Below are positions 7,317-15,687 of a stretch of 64,000 nucleotides of DNA, piece by piece (position 1 is the stretch's first letter; each line of letters opens with the position of its first letter). The stretch covers positions 124,001-188,000 of the forward strand of contig JAURZM010000050.1 of assembly GCA_030653385.1 (NCBI GenBank). The letters are read 5' to 3'. The notes under the pieces are model-generated. The model was not told where the DNA came from, made no database searches, and was given only the letters and a program-made list of their open reading frames with translations. The position numbers and the translations under genes were made by a program. The stretch comes from Rubrivivax sp. GTDB taxonomy: Bacteria > Pseudomonadota > Gammaproteobacteria > Burkholderiales > Burkholderiaceae_C.

Positions 7317-10248
7317 GGCGCACTCCCGCCAGGATGCCGCCCTGCCGGCGCTGTTCGCCCGCCCACTGTTCCACCGTGGCGCGCATCATCTGCTGCAGCC
7401 GCTCGGCTTCGGCCAGCTGCTGCTGTTCGGTGCCGCTGGCGCCGTTCACGGTGATGCTGCTTTGCACCACCACCCCGTTGCCGCCCTTGAAGTTCTTGAT
7501 GTGACGCGGGTTGTCTTCGGTGAGCATCTCTTCGCCCACCTCGGCAATCACGGCGGCCTCGGTGGGCCGCAGGCCCAGGCTGCGCTGACCTTCGGTGACC
7601 AGGCCGCCGCTGTGCAGCACCTGAGCGCCGGCAAACACCAGCGGGCTCACGGCGCGCATGGTGCTGCCGGCTGCGCCAATGACGCCACCCGTGTGGTTGA
7701 CGCTGGCGAAAATGCTTTGCAGGAACGCGCCCCAGTTGAAGCCCTGGCCGCCGTTGGCGCTGGCGCCATTGGTGCCGGCGTTGGGCCCGAACAGGCTGTT
7801 GGCCAGCTTCTCGCCCCAGCGTGCGGTGATCAGGCTCAGCATCTGCTGCGCTATCCCGCGCACGAAGTCCTTGAATCCCTCGCCGGCCTCTTTGCTGCCG
7901 CTGAGCACGTTGCGGAACAGTTCGCCGAAGCCCTGGCTGAAAGAGCTGCGCACGGTGCGGCTCACCTCGGTGCTCTTGTCCTGCAGCTGGTCCAGCTGCT
8001 GGATGAGCTGCGCCACCGCGTTCTGCTCGCCCGGCGTCTGTGCCAAAGCCTGCTGTATCACCAGCAGCTGGCGCAGCTGGGGCAAGGCCTTTTCGCGGGC
8101 TTCGAACTTGCGGCGCTCGGCCTCTTCGGTGGTGGTGGCGCCTTGTTCCACCTGCAGGTCAATCGCACGCTCTTGTGTGGCCAGGGCCTGCTGCGCCTCC
8201 GAGATCTGGCCGGCCACCGAGTCCAGCTGGGCCCGCCGCGTCAATTCGTCCAGCGTCTTGCGCGCTTCGTCCAGCTGCTGCTGCAACCGTTGCTGAATGC
8301 CTTCGCTGCCAGCCAGGCCGGCGGCGGTGCGCTGCCGGCTGCTGATGTCGCGCTGAATCAGCTCCAGCTGCCGGCGAGCCTCGGTGGTAGCGGCTTCAGC
8401 TTCCAGCCGCGTGCGCTCGGCCGGGTCACGTGAACGGGCGGCAGTCAGGCGCTGGTTTTCGGCCTGGCTGCGGCTCACGGCTTCGGCCAGGCGGGATATC
8501 TCGGCGTCGATCAGGCGCTGGCCTTCGCCCACGGCGGTGGCCACGCGCGACCGCGCCGCAATCACCTGGGTTTGCAGCTGGGTCAGCTGCGCCTTCTGCG
8601 CCTCAACCTCACTCTTGCTTTCAAGCGACGGGGTGCGCTGGCTTTCCACCTGCAGCAACCGTTCAGCCAGCGCTTGCTGCGCCTGGGCACGGCGCTGGTC
8701 GATCGAGTTGAGCTTCAGCGCCTGGTCGCTGGCAGAAAGCAGCTCTTGCGCATGCGCGCGGTCCACCAGGGCCTTTTCGGCGTCCAGCTCGGCCTCACGT
8801 TGCGCCAGGGTGCGCTGTGCGCCGGCTGCGCGCTGGCTGGCCAGGATCTGCTGAAACTCTTTGGCCTCGCGCTTGATGCGCTCTTGTTCTTCACGTAGGG
8901 CGGCGGCATCTTCGCTGCGGCGCACGGCCTCGCGGTTGGTGGCTTGGATTTCGCCCAGCAACCGGTCGCGTTCAGCGGTGTCGGCCTCGCCCCTGCGGCC
9001 GTCGCGCAGCAGGCCGCGTGCGCGCAGGTCGATGCGGCCTTCCACCGTCTTCAGCTGCTGCGCCAGGCTGGCCAGGCGCTCTTCGGTGGTCTCGTCGCGG
9101 CCCACCTTCTTCAGCTGGTCCAGGAAGAACGAAACGGCGCGGCCAGCCGCGTTCCACCCGCGTTCGATCAGCCCGATGGCGCCCACCCCACGCTGCTGCA
9201 GCGTGTCGGCCAGCTGGTCGTTGACAAAGCGCGTGGCTTCAGCAATGCGGCCCTGCTGTTCAAGCGCGCGCACATAGGCCACCTGGCCGGCGGTCAGGAA
9301 GTTGTAGGCCCGGTTGGCCTTCACGCTCCACTGGGTGATGCCGTCGGCCTGGTTCTCGAAGCCCTTCACCGCCTCTTCGGCGCTTTGTCCGTTCAGCTTG
9401 GCCAGAGCCGCAGCAGCACGGGCTGTTGAGCCAATCGTGGTGTCTGTCTGGCCGCTGAGCGTGAGCACTTCGCGCAGCGCGTCGCGCACAAAGCCGATGC
9501 TCTGGCCCGTGGCCGCGCTGATGTCGGTGGCCAGGCCGTTGATCTGGCCCTGGCTGGCGTTGGCGATGTTGCCGCTGAGCGCCAGCTCTTTGTTCAGCTG
9601 ACTGCTCTCGCGATAGCCCGCTGCAATGTTGGCCGCCAGCGTTGCAAAGCCCACGGCCGCCAGACCCAGGCCCACCCGCATGGGCGTCAGAGCGGCCGTG
9701 ATGGCCCTGAAGGTGTTGGCCACGCCACCGTAGATCTGCGTGATCTGCGGCCCCTGCTGCAGCGCCACTTGCAGCGGGCTCTGCCCGGTGGTCAGCCCCA
9801 CGAAGATGTCGTTCACCTGCGGCGCCAGCGCGGCCTTGTTGTAGACAGCCTGGCGTTCGGTGCGGCGGCGGGCGGCTTCGTCCAGCTGGCGCTGACGGTC
9901 ATCCGCGGTCTGCTTCTTCTTGCGGGCGCGCTCCTCTTCGTCGGCCACGCGCTTGCGTTCCTTGACCAGCTCGCGCTGGCGGGTGGCCTCTTCCTTGTCC
10001 TGCTGCTTCTTGGCCGCGGCGGCCTGGCTCTCGGCCTGGGTGCGCTTCTTGACCTGGGCCACCACCTGGTCGGTCTCGGCCGCGGCGGCTGCGCCGGCGC
10101 CCTTGCCTGAATTGCCCTTGCCGGCCGTGCTGGCGGCCTTGCTGGTGTCGGCCAGTTCCTTGCGCACCTTCTGCAGCGCGGTGATGGCCTCGGCCACCTC
10201 GGCTGCAATGCGCAGCTTGGCTTCGATCGTGTTGCCCTTGTTGGCCAC
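7309..10248 (-). CDS. Tail tape measure protein (lambda gpH-like)
   Basis: The protein has 979 residues and sets tail length. The first about 130 residues are charged and Ala/Lys/Arg-rich, followed by the lambda-H-type segment APQVNDIFVGLTTGQSPLQ and a hydrophobic stretch around residues 190-210. The middle (about 370-760) is a long Gln/Glu/Ala/Arg-rich coiled coil, and the end carries a hydrophobic, phage-conserved segment (FGELFRNVLSG...). It starts just after the GT reading frame ends, matching the lambda order G, GT, H, M. Its length fits a tail of lambda-like scale. Confidence 0.93.
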   Translation of the reverse strand: MANKGNTIEAKLRIAAEVAEAITALQKVRKELADTSKAASTAGKGNSGKGAGAAAAAETDQVVAQVKKRTQAESQAAAAKKQQDKEEATRQRELVKERKRVADEEERARKKKQTADDRQRQLDEAARRRTERQAVYNKAALAPQVNDIFVGLTTGQSPLQVALQQGPQITQIYGGVANTFRAITAALTPMRVGLGLAAVGFATLAANIAAGYRESSQLNKELALSGNIANASQGQINGLATDISAATGQSIGFVRDALREVLTLSGQTDTTIGSTARAAAALAKLNGQSAEEAVKGFENQADGITQWSVKANRAYNFLTAGQVAYVRALEQQGRIAEATRFVNDQLADTLQQRGVGAIGLIERGWNAAGRAVSFFLDQLKKVGRDETTEERLASLAQQLKTVEGRIDLRARGLLRDGRRGEADTAERDRLLGEIQATNREAVRRSEDAAALREEQERIKREAKEFQQILASQRAAGAQRTLAQREAELDAEKALVDRAHAQELLSASDQALKLNSIDQRRAQAQQALAERLLQVESQRTPSLESKSEVEAQKAQLTQLQTQVIAARSRVATAVGEGQRLIDAEISRLAEAVSRSQAENQRLTAARSRDPAERTRLEAEAATTEARRQLELIQRDISSRQRTAAGLAGSEGIQQRLQQQLDEARKTLDELTRRAQLDSVAGQISEAQQALATQERAIDLQVEQGATTTEEAERRKFEAREKALPQLRQLLVIQQALAQTPGEQNAVAQLIQQLDQLQDKSTEVSRTVRSSFSQGFGELFRNVLSGSKEAGEGFKDFVRGIAQQMLSLITARWGEKLANSLFGPNAGTNGASANGGQGFNWGAFLQSIFASVNHTGGVIGAAGSTMRAVSPLVFAGAQVLHSGGLVTEGQRSLGLRPTEAAVIAEVGEEMLTEDNPRHIKNFKGGNGVVVQSSITVNGASGTEQQQLAEAERLQQMMRATVEQWAGEQRRQGGILAGVRRG

Positions 10249-10253
10249 GGCCG

Positions 10254-10930
10254 TCAGCCTTCTGCGTCAGCTTGTTCGCTCAGTGAGCGAACCGCCTTCT
10301 TCGCACCTTCACCACCAGCAAAGGCGTTGCTGGTGTCCACCAGGTGTTCAACGCGGCGGCGGGCGCGATCGGCGCGCGCCAGGCGCAGGTACGCGGTGAA
10401 CTGGCTCCAGGTGTAGCCCATTGCGTCGCTGTGCCGGTGGCCAGCGGCGACTAGCTCGCCGAAGAGGCGGGCCCAGATGTCGTGCTGGTGGTCGCGCCGG
10501 GCGCCGGCGCCAGCGCCTGCAGCTTTGCTGCGGCGACGGCCAGCACCGGCAGCGCGCGGCCGAAAAAATCGGCGTTCACCTGCAGCACCAGGGCGAAGAG
10601 ATAGGCAAAGCGGTCGGGCAGCAGATGGCCGGCTTCTGCCTCGGGCATGCCCACGCCCAGCGCCACCAGCTCGATGGCGGCCTGCGCGCCGGCCTTGCGT
10701 TGCAACAGCTGCAGCAGGTCCACCAGGTCGGCCTTCGTGGGGCCCGTGTCGCCGGTCAGCCTGGCCAGCATCTCGGCCGGCAGCAGCACCAGTTCTTCCA
10801 GCACCGGCGCCACGGTGTCCATCATGGCTGCCAGCGTGGCCACGTTGGCGGCGCTGACGGTCATGTCGCGGCCGTCCATCGGGAAGGTGATCGACAGCGG
10901 CGTGATGAATGCCGGCGCTTCGTGCTTCAT
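10254..10930 (-). CDS. Tail assembly chaperone GT (G-T fusion by -1 frameshift)
   Basis: The G frame is shared for 123 codons, then a -1 shift at 10562-10568 gives 102 further codons ending at TGA 10254-10256, a product of about 225 residues. The T part reads as real protein: HDIWARLFGELVAAG, GYTWSQFTAYLRLARADRAR and a charged end. It fills the gap between G and the tape measure gene that would otherwise be empty. In lambda-like phages G and GT are made in a fixed ratio and coat the tape measure during tail assembly. The shift itself is inferred from the frames. Confidence 0.82.
10451..10930 (-). CDS. Tail assembly chaperone G
   Basis: A 159-residue protein between the tail tube and tape measure genes, the place of lambda G. 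It has an early motif LSITFPMDGRDMTVSAANVA and an alpha-helical, Leu/Ala-rich body. The zero-frame product ends at TAG 10451-10453, and its last about 30 codons after the slippery site are low-complexity (Ala, Pro, Thr, Ser). That fits a frame kept open mainly because of the overlapping T sequence. Confidence 0.85.
   Translation of the reverse strand: MKHEAPAFITPLSITFPMDGRDMTVSAANVATLAAMMDTVAPVLEELVLLPAEMLARLTGDTGPTKADLVDLLQLLQRKAGAQAAIELVALGVGMPEAEAGHLLPDRFAYLFALVLQVNADFFGRALPVLAVAAAKLQALAPAPGATTSTTSGPASSAS
10562..10568 (-). promoter_or_regulatory. Programmed -1 frameshift slippery heptamer T TTT TTC
   Basis: On the minus strand the zero-frame codons are GAT TTT TTC. This places a canonical X XXY YYZ heptamer (T TTT TTC) exactly where the G frame must pass to the T frame. 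GC-rich sequence follows and could form a stimulatory structure. Confidence 0.75.
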
Positions 10931-10962
10931 GGGTGGTTGCTCGGTGGTGTCGCGCAGGCCGA

Positions 10963-11718
10963 TCAGGGCGTGGTCAGGCTGTAGAACTGGCCGCCGGCGC
11001 TGGCAGCGCTGCGCGTCAGGTCTGCCAGCACCGAGCCGGCTAGCTCGAAGTCATTGAAGTCCTCATTGATGAGGTCCAGCTGCCGGGCGGGGCTCAGCCG
11101 GTTGCGGAACACGTCGCAGATGACGCGCGAGTTGTCGTCGGTGTTGATGCCATCCATGCGAATGTAGAGCTCGGTGCTGAGCAGCTTGAAGGCGCCCTGC
11201 ACGTTGTGCGCGCCAGGCGTGAAGTTGGCCTTGAACGGCTGCACGTAGGGCGCACCCGACGTCAGGTTCAGGATGTCGATTCGGCCTGCAAAGGCGTCGA
11301 GCTCGTAGTTCGTGCCGGCCACCAGCGTCTTGGGCGAGCCGGTGCTGTCCACCACGGTGACTGCCGTCACGTTTTTGGCTGGCATGATGAGCGAGTCGCC
11401 CACCACCGCGCCCGTCGGAAAGCCGTAGTTCGTCACTGCCGCAGCGGCAGCCACCAGGGTGTTCTGCCCCAGCAGCGCAATGGCCATGTTCTCCGGGCTG
11501 AACTCGTCGAAGACGATGGTGATCTCGCCGCCGCGGCTGCGCGTCATACGCCGGTTGGGCAGCCGGTTGCCGGTGTAGCTTTCGCTGCGCTCCACGGTGT
11601 CTTCGTTTTGCGCAACGCGAAACACGCTGGCGTTACCGATCCATCGCAGAATGCCGGGCAAGCCGTTGCTTTGGCGCGCGCCGATGAGAACCTTGCCTTG
11701 TCCAGAAAAGCCGGGCAT
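10963..11718 (-). CDS. Major tail (tube) protein
   Basis: A 251-residue protein directly upstream of G, the usual place of the tail tube (lambda V-type) gene. It begins MPGFSGQGKV and has beta-rich segments (GEITIVFDEFSPENMA, TNYELDAFAGRIDI) typical of siphovirus tube proteins with a DUF-type fold. It builds the stacked rings of the tail shaft. An upstream AGGAGG-like sequence lies about 7 nt before the start. Confidence 0.82.
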   Translation of the reverse strand: MPGFSGQGKVLIGARQSNGLPGILRWIGNASVFRVAQNEDTVERSESYTGNRLPNRRMTRSRGGEITIVFDEFSPENMAIALLGQNTLVAAAAAVTNYGFPTGAVVGDSLIMPAKNVTAVTVVDSTGSPKTLVAGTNYELDAFAGRIDILNLTSGAPYVQPFKANFTPGAHNVQGAFKLLSTELYIRMDGINTDDNSRVICDVFRNRLSPARQLDLINEDFNDFELAGSVLADLTRSAASAGGQFYSLTTP

Positions 11719-11728
11719 GTGGTGCCTC

Positions 11729-12175
11729 CTACAGAGTCAGTGAGATCTCGAAGCCCATCGGGTAGATGGCCTTCTGGGGTGTGATTTGCGGGCGCAGCGC
11801 CGCGTTGGCGCGCACGAACGGCCTGGCGGCACCGTCGGGCGTCCAGCCGGCCAGGGCCTTGTGCACCAGGCTCATGAGCGGGCCCGCGCGCAGATGGCGG
11901 CTGTCCTTCTCTTGGCCCACGTGGTTCAGCGCCACGCACACCAGGTAGCGCTGGTGCACCACCTGGCTGGCGCGGCTGGCGCGGCCGTCGTCGGACTCCA
12001 CGAAGCGGTCGCCGGCGTACATCACCTGCAGCAGCTGCGCGCGCTTGTCGGCGGCCAGGATCTGATCGGCGGTTTCGCACACATCCACCGGGATGTCGGG
12101 CACCTGCAGTTCAAGGCGCCGCTTCATGAGCGGGCCCACGAACAGGTAGTCGTCAAGCAGCGCGGCCAGGCCCAT
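11729..12175 (-). CDS. Mu gp37-like tail terminator/completion protein
   Basis: A 148-residue protein starting at ATG 12175 (MGLAALLDDYLF), whose start lies just beside the stop of the gp36-like gene. It has the pattern of Mu gp37/DUF1834-type proteins (DQILAADKRAQLLQVMY, QRYLVCVALNHV). From its place between connector and tube genes, it probably caps the tail tube or joins it to the head. A longer frame exists upstream but would overlap the gp36-like gene. Confidence 0.72.
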   Translation of the reverse strand: MGLAALLDDYLFVGPLMKRRLELQVPDIPVDVCETADQILAADKRAQLLQVMYAGDRFVESDDGRASRASQVVHQRYLVCVALNHVGQEKDSRHLRAGPLMSLVHKALAGWTPDGAARPFVRANAALRPQITPQKAIYPMGFEISLTL

Positions 12176-12176
12176 G

Positions 12177-12593
12177 TCATGCCACCTCGCGGCCCATGAC
12201 CTTGCTGCCCGGCGCAAACAGCACGCTGCCGGCGCCCAGCATGGGCGGCACGTCCTTGGGCGGCATCAGCGCAATGCGCCCGCTGCCCACGGCGTCCAGG
12301 TACTTGGTGACGGCCTTGTAGTCCTCGCGCTCCACCTCGCCGGCGGCGTTGCCCAGCAGCCGGTAGTGCGCAATGGTGATGGCGTGCACCTTCAGCACGG
12401 GCGGCACCGGGTTCAGCGGCAGCGTGTAGCGGCCGGCCAGGTAGCCGTCGATTTCGGCCGTGGCATCGTCCAGCGCCTTGTTGGCCACCGCGTGGTCAGG
12501 AATCCCCAGGGGCGGGTCGCTCAGGTCGGTGAGCTGCTGCAGCCGGGCTTCGCCCAGGCGGTCTTGCAGGTCGGTGACGGTGGCGTAGGGCAT
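12177..12593 (-). CDS. Mu gp36-like (DUF1320) head-tail connector protein
   Basis: A 138-residue protein of the DUF1320 family, recognised from MPYATVTDLQDRLGE at the start and the central motif DDATAEIDGYLAGRYTLPL. Family members act as head-completion or connector proteins in Mu-like phages. It precedes the gp37-like gene and follows an unusual hairpin in the leader. Confidence 0.88.
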   Translation of the reverse strand: MPYATVTDLQDRLGEARLQQLTDLSDPPLGIPDHAVANKALDDATAEIDGYLAGRYTLPLNPVPPVLKVHAITIAHYRLLGNAAGEVEREDYKAVTKYLDAVGSGRIALMPPKDVPPMLGAGSVLFAPGSKVMGREVA

Positions 12594-12622
12594 GGGCTTG
12601 GGTGTGCCTGCCGCTTGGAATC

Positions 12623-12654
12623 GGCCCCCAGCAAGAACGGGTCTGCTGGGGGCC
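12623..12654 (-). other. Perfect 11-bp hairpin between late genes
   Basis: GGCCCCCAGCA at 12623-12633 pairs perfectly with TGCTGGGGGCC at 12644-12654 across a 10-nt loop. There is no T-tract on the downstream minus-strand side, so it is a poor match to an intrinsic terminator. It lies in the only sizeable gap (12594-12705) within the connector genes and could be an attenuator, RNA-stability element or processing site. Confidence 0.7.
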
Positions 12655-12705
12655 TATCCGGGCCCCTCCTTGCGGTCGGGCCTTCTCGCGGCGGGGGTTG
12701 TGGGG

Positions 12706-12936
12706 TCAGCTGGCCGTGGCCTTCGCGTCGGGCTCTTCGGCGTCGCGCTCGATCTCTTCCACCTTCAGGCTCTTGTGGGCCTTCAGCTGGTCCAGCTGCG
12801 CGGCGGTGATCGTGCTGGCCGGCACTTCGCTGCGGCCGGCCCAGCGGGCGCCGGCGCAGTCCACGGCCTGGTCGGGGGCGGGCGAGTCCACGCGGATGAA
12901 CTTCACCTTCGGCTTGGCGGTTGCAGCGGTGGCCAT
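12706..12936 (-). CDS. Small phage structural-region protein, HI1506-related paralogue
   Basis: A 76-residue protein starting at ATG 12936. Its body (RWAGRSEVPASTITAAQLDQL...HKSLKVEEIE) follows the same pattern as its upstream neighbour: a short beta segment, a proline/serine hinge, then an 'A/TxxQxxxLKA' helix and a final hydrophobic strand. This suggests a diverged duplicate of the HI1506-like gene. It is Lys- and Glu-rich at the end. No function can be assigned beyond membership of the head/connector gene block. Confidence 0.6.
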   Translation of the reverse strand: MATAATAKPKVKFIRVDSPAPDQAVDCAGARWAGRSEVPASTITAAQLDQLKAHKSLKVEEIERDAEEPDAKATAS

Positions 12937-12940
12937 CGCA

Positions 12941-13147
12941 TCAGGCCTTCGCAGCTTCGACATCGACTCCGTCGACGATGAGCATGGGCTCGGCCTTGAT
13001 GGCCTCGACCTGGTCGGTGGTCAGCTCGCTGAGCGGCAAGGTTTGCGTGCCGGTGAACTCGATGCCGGCGCGGCGGAAGCCGTCGCGCTTGGTGGTGACG
13101 CGCAGGCCCTTGGTGGCGGGGCCGGCTGCGCGGGGGGTCTTGGCCAT
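12941..13147 (-). CDS. HI1506-related (Mu gp35-like) protein
   Basis: A 68-residue protein with the family pattern RVTTKRDGFRRAG...LPLSELTTDQVEAIKAEPML. HI1506-type proteins lie between the major capsid and connector genes in Mu-like prophages, as here. The role is unknown, possibly in head-tail joining. An AGGAG sequence lies about 6 nt upstream of the start. Confidence 0.75.
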   Translation of the reverse strand: MAKTPRAAGPATKGLRVTTKRDGFRRAGIEFTGTQTLPLSELTTDQVEAIKAEPMLIVDGVDVEAAKA

Positions 13148-13187
13148 GTGGTGTGCTCCTGTTGGCTGGGTGGTCAGCGGCGCGGCC

Positions 13188-14081
13188 TTACAGCAGCCAC
13201 GGCGAAGAGACCACCTGAAGGCGGTTCTTCAGGGTGTTGCTGGCACCGTTGGCCAGCAGCTGCGCGCTGAAGATGTCCATTGCCTGCTCAGCCAGCGTGG
13301 GGCTGCAGACCAGGTGCGTGCCGGTCACACCCAGCGGCGTGCCGTCGTCGTCCTTCTGGCTGGCCATCGCGGTCAGCGTGGCCTTCACTGCCGCAGCGTC
13401 AAGCGTCTGCTTGCTGGCAAACGCCAGCTGCCAGTACGGGCCGAAGGCGGCGTTGCAGCGGCCGTCCACCCCGTACACGTATTCCTTTTGGTAGAACACG
13501 TTGGGGTCGGTTTCGTTGAACATCGTCACCAGCTTGAACGGGCTGCGCGGCTGCCAGATGAGCGGCTTGACCGCCTGGCTGGCGTCCACGATGTACCAGC
13601 CCTCGCCCGAGCCGCCCATGAAGTTGCTCACGCTCACTTCAGCGCCGGGCTTGCCCACGGGGTGGTCGGTGTCGAAGAAGTACTGGCCGTCGGGGCCCGT
13701 CGCGGTGAAGCCGCTCTTCAGCAGCGAATAGACCAGCTTGCTGGGCAGGTTGGTGACGTTGCGGCCCATCTGCTCGAAGCGCGGGCCGTACAGGCCGTAC
13801 TGGTCATCCATCAGCGCGTTGCGCGGAATGGCCTCGGTGTGTTCGTAGTCCTCGTTCACCACGATGAACTCGCCCTTGGCCAGGTTCTGCTTCACGCGGT
13901 CGCCCACCCACTTGCGCATCGAACCGATGCTCTTCAGGTAGGGGTACACGTTCTGCGCCGTCATCGACGGCACCTGCATGGCCAGCACGTCCCACGGTGC
14001 GGTCTTCTTCTCGATGCCCACCATGAAGGCGGCATTCACGGCCTGCGTCAGCATGGCCAGGCTTTGTGAGTTGATCAGCAT
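13188..14081 (-). CDS. Major capsid protein (Mu gpT-like)
   Basis: A 297-residue Mu T-type major head subunit. Recognised segments are GIEKKTAPWDVLAMQVPS, YPYLKSIGSMRKWVGDR and NALMDDQYGLYGPRFEQMG. The start at ATG 14081 is preceded by AGGAGAG with good spacing, and the longer frame upstream lacks such a site. It assembles the icosahedral shell with the scaffold and decoration proteins encoded just before it. Confidence 0.93.
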   Translation of the reverse strand: MLINSQSLAMLTQAVNAAFMVGIEKKTAPWDVLAMQVPSMTAQNVYPYLKSIGSMRKWVGDRVKQNLAKGEFIVVNEDYEHTEAIPRNALMDDQYGLYGPRFEQMGRNVTNLPSKLVYSLLKSGFTATGPDGQYFFDTDHPVGKPGAEVSVSNFMGGSGEGWYIVDASQAVKPLIWQPRSPFKLVTMFNETDPNVFYQKEYVYGVDGRCNAAFGPYWQLAFASKQTLDAAAVKATLTAMASQKDDDGTPLGVTGTHLVCSPTLAEQAMDIFSAQLLANGASNTLKNRLQVVSSPWLL

Positions 14082-14133
14082 GAAGCTCTCTCCTGCGGGT
14101 TCGGTGTTGGCGGTGTTTGGCTTGGCGGCGTGG

Positions 14134-14547
14134 TCAGCTGAAGCGCACCCACACGCCGGCGGCATCCACCATGTGGACCTTGCCGGCCACGCTGCGCGTG
14201 CTGCTGCCGTTGGTCTTGGCCACCGTCTGGTCATCGACGATGAAGCAGTCGGTGCCCACGTCGGCGTTGGCGATCAGGTCGCCGGCCGAGCTGTTGGCGA
14301 ACGGGCCGAAGATGCCGATGGCCGCTTCGGCCATGAAGGCCGCAGCGGCGCCGCCGGTGTTGTCGTAGGGCTGCTGGAACACGCCCACGGTCTTCAGGGT
14401 GGTGGCTGTGATGCCCTTGGTCATGTTGCCCGACGCATCGACGCACGCGATGGTGCCGGCATGGCACTTCACGCCGGCGGCAATGGGAAAGGCGCGAAAG
14501 CGGCCGGGCACCTCTTGGGTGTCGCGGTCCTTGGTGGCAGCTGTCAT
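14134..14547 (-). CDS. Capsid decoration-like protein
   Basis: A 137-residue protein between protease/scaffold and major capsid genes, the position of head-decoration or cement proteins in Mu-like phages. It is rich in Ala, Gly, Thr and Val with probable beta-barrel segments (AGTIACVDASGNMTKG, GVFQQPYDNTGGAAAAF), similar in style to DUF2190-type capsid cement. The assignment is positional plus composition. Confidence 0.65.
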   Translation of the reverse strand: MTAATKDRDTQEVPGRFRAFPIAAGVKCHAGTIACVDASGNMTKGITATTLKTVGVFQQPYDNTGGAAAAFMAEAAIGIFGPFANSSAGDLIANADVGTDCFIVDDQTVAKTNGSSTRSVAGKVHMVDAAGVWVRFS

Positions 14548-14590
14548 GGTGTGGCTCCAGGCGGTGTGTGGTGGTGGCTCAGGCGGTGTT

Positions 14591-15142
14591 TCAGGCCGCG
14601 GCGCTGGGCTTGCCCTTGGCCATCTGCTCGGGGGTCAGGCTGAACTGGCTGGCCACCTGGGCCGACAGCGCGTCGGCCACCTGGCCGCCTTCGCCGGGAC
14701 CCTTGCCCTGCGTCTGGCTCTTCAGGTCCATCACCGGTGCGCTGGCGATGTAGCCGCTGAGCGCAGCCATGTCCTTCTTGCCCAGGCCCAGGGCCCAGTC
14801 GCGTTGCGCCGGCGTGAGCTTGCAGGCCGCGATCGCGGCGTCCACGGTCTTGGTCACCGTGTCTTCGTTCAGCCTGGCGGTCAGCTCGGCCACCTGGCCC
14901 TGCAGCGCGGCCATTGCCTGCAGGCCCGCGGTGTCGGTGTTGGTGAGTGCCGTCACCGCGGCCAGCGCGGCGGCTTCGTTGGCGGTGGCCGGCAGTTTCA
15001 GCGCCGTGGCCAGCGCGGCCGGAATGGCGGCGGGCTTGTCGGCGCGCAGCTGCAGCGCGGAAAGGGCGGCAGTGGCTTCTGCCTGGGTGGCGGTTTCGGC
15101 CAGGCCCAGGCCGGCCAGCAGGGCGGCAAGAATCGGGTTCAT
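14591..15142 (-). CDS. Scaffolding protein (Mu gpZ-like), internal start in protease gene
   Basis: An in-frame ATG at 15142 (MNPILAALLAGLG) inside the protease gene is preceded by AGGAGC at good spacing. It would give a 183-residue product equal to the C-terminal scaffold part. Mu uses the same nested arrangement for I and Z. The ribosome-binding site in the middle of a coding region is direct support; production of the short protein is inferred. Confidence 0.7.
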   Translation of the reverse strand: MNPILAALLAGLGLAETATQAEATAALSALQLRADKPAAIPAALATALKLPATANEAAALAAVTALTNTDTAGLQAMAALQGQVAELTARLNEDTVTKTVDAAIAACKLTPAQRDWALGLGKKDMAALSGYIASAPVMDLKSQTQGKGPGEGGQVADALSAQVASQFSLTPEQMAKGKPSAAA

Positions 15143-15664
15143 GGTGGGTTGCTCCTGTTGAAACTGGTTTGCGAGAGCGGCCTGCGCCGGGTGCATGCCC
15201 AGCAGCGCCGGGTAATTGACGAGAGCGGCCATTGCCACGGCGCTGACTTCGAGCGTGTTTTCGTCGTACAGCAGCAGCGGGCTCACGTAGCGGTATTCAC
15301 CGCGCTCGATGTGCTCTGCCGCGGCGGCCGTCCACTTGACCTTGGCCCACAGCCCAGAGCCGGGGCGCCACTCGGCAGCGTTGCCTTCGATCCAGCCGGC
15401 GGCCGGCACCTTCTGGCCGTGCTGCTGCAGGTACAGGGTCTGGTGGTCGTAGTCGATCACGACGGCCGACTTGGATGCAGCCGCGTTCAACTGCGCAGCC
15501 AGCGCCTGGCCCTTGGTGTCGTCGACGCTCCACTTCTTGCCCGGGCCTGGTCGGCCGTCACGGGCAGCGAACTCACCCGTCGGCAACAACTGCACCCATC
15601 CGTCGGCCGCAAGGGCAAAGGTGGCTGCAAGAAGTGCGGTAAGGAGTCGCATAACGAAGCGCAC
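14591..15664 (-). CDS. Prohead protease (Mu gpI-like) with scaffold domain
   Basis: A 357-residue protein. Residues about 20-170 form the phage protease domain: WVQLLPTGEF, then DYDHQTL with the probable catalytic His, and a Ser in the RYVSPLLLYD motif. The C-terminal about 180 residues are helical and Ala/Gln/Thr-rich like a scaffold. The annotated start is GTG 15664; ATG 15652 is an alternative. A conserved late-promoter-like dyad lies 24-44 nt upstream. The protease cleaves scaffold and head proteins during maturation. Confidence 0.87.
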   Translation of the reverse strand: MRFVMRLLTALLAATFALAADGWVQLLPTGEFAARDGRPGPGKKWSVDDTKGQALAAQLNAAASKSAVVIDYDHQTLYLQQHGQKVPAAGWIEGNAAEWRPGSGLWAKVKWTAAAAEHIERGEYRYVSPLLLYDENTLEVSAVAMAALVNYPALLGMHPAQAALANQFQQEQPTMNPILAALLAGLGLAETATQAEATAALSALQLRADKPAAIPAALATALKLPATANEAAALAAVTALTNTDTAGLQAMAALQGQVAELTARLNEDTVTKTVDAAIAACKLTPAQRDWALGLGKKDMAALSGYIASAPVMDLKSQTQGKGPGEGGQVADALSAQVASQFSLTPEQMAKGKPSAAA

Positions 15665-15687
15665 TGTGGTGGCGCACCGTCATGCCG

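Noticed and set aside
7479..7500. Sequence CTTGAAGTTCTTGATG resembling the late dyad
   Set aside because: It lies inside the tape measure coding sequence, lacks the second arm and the conserved flank, and is not upstream of a gene.
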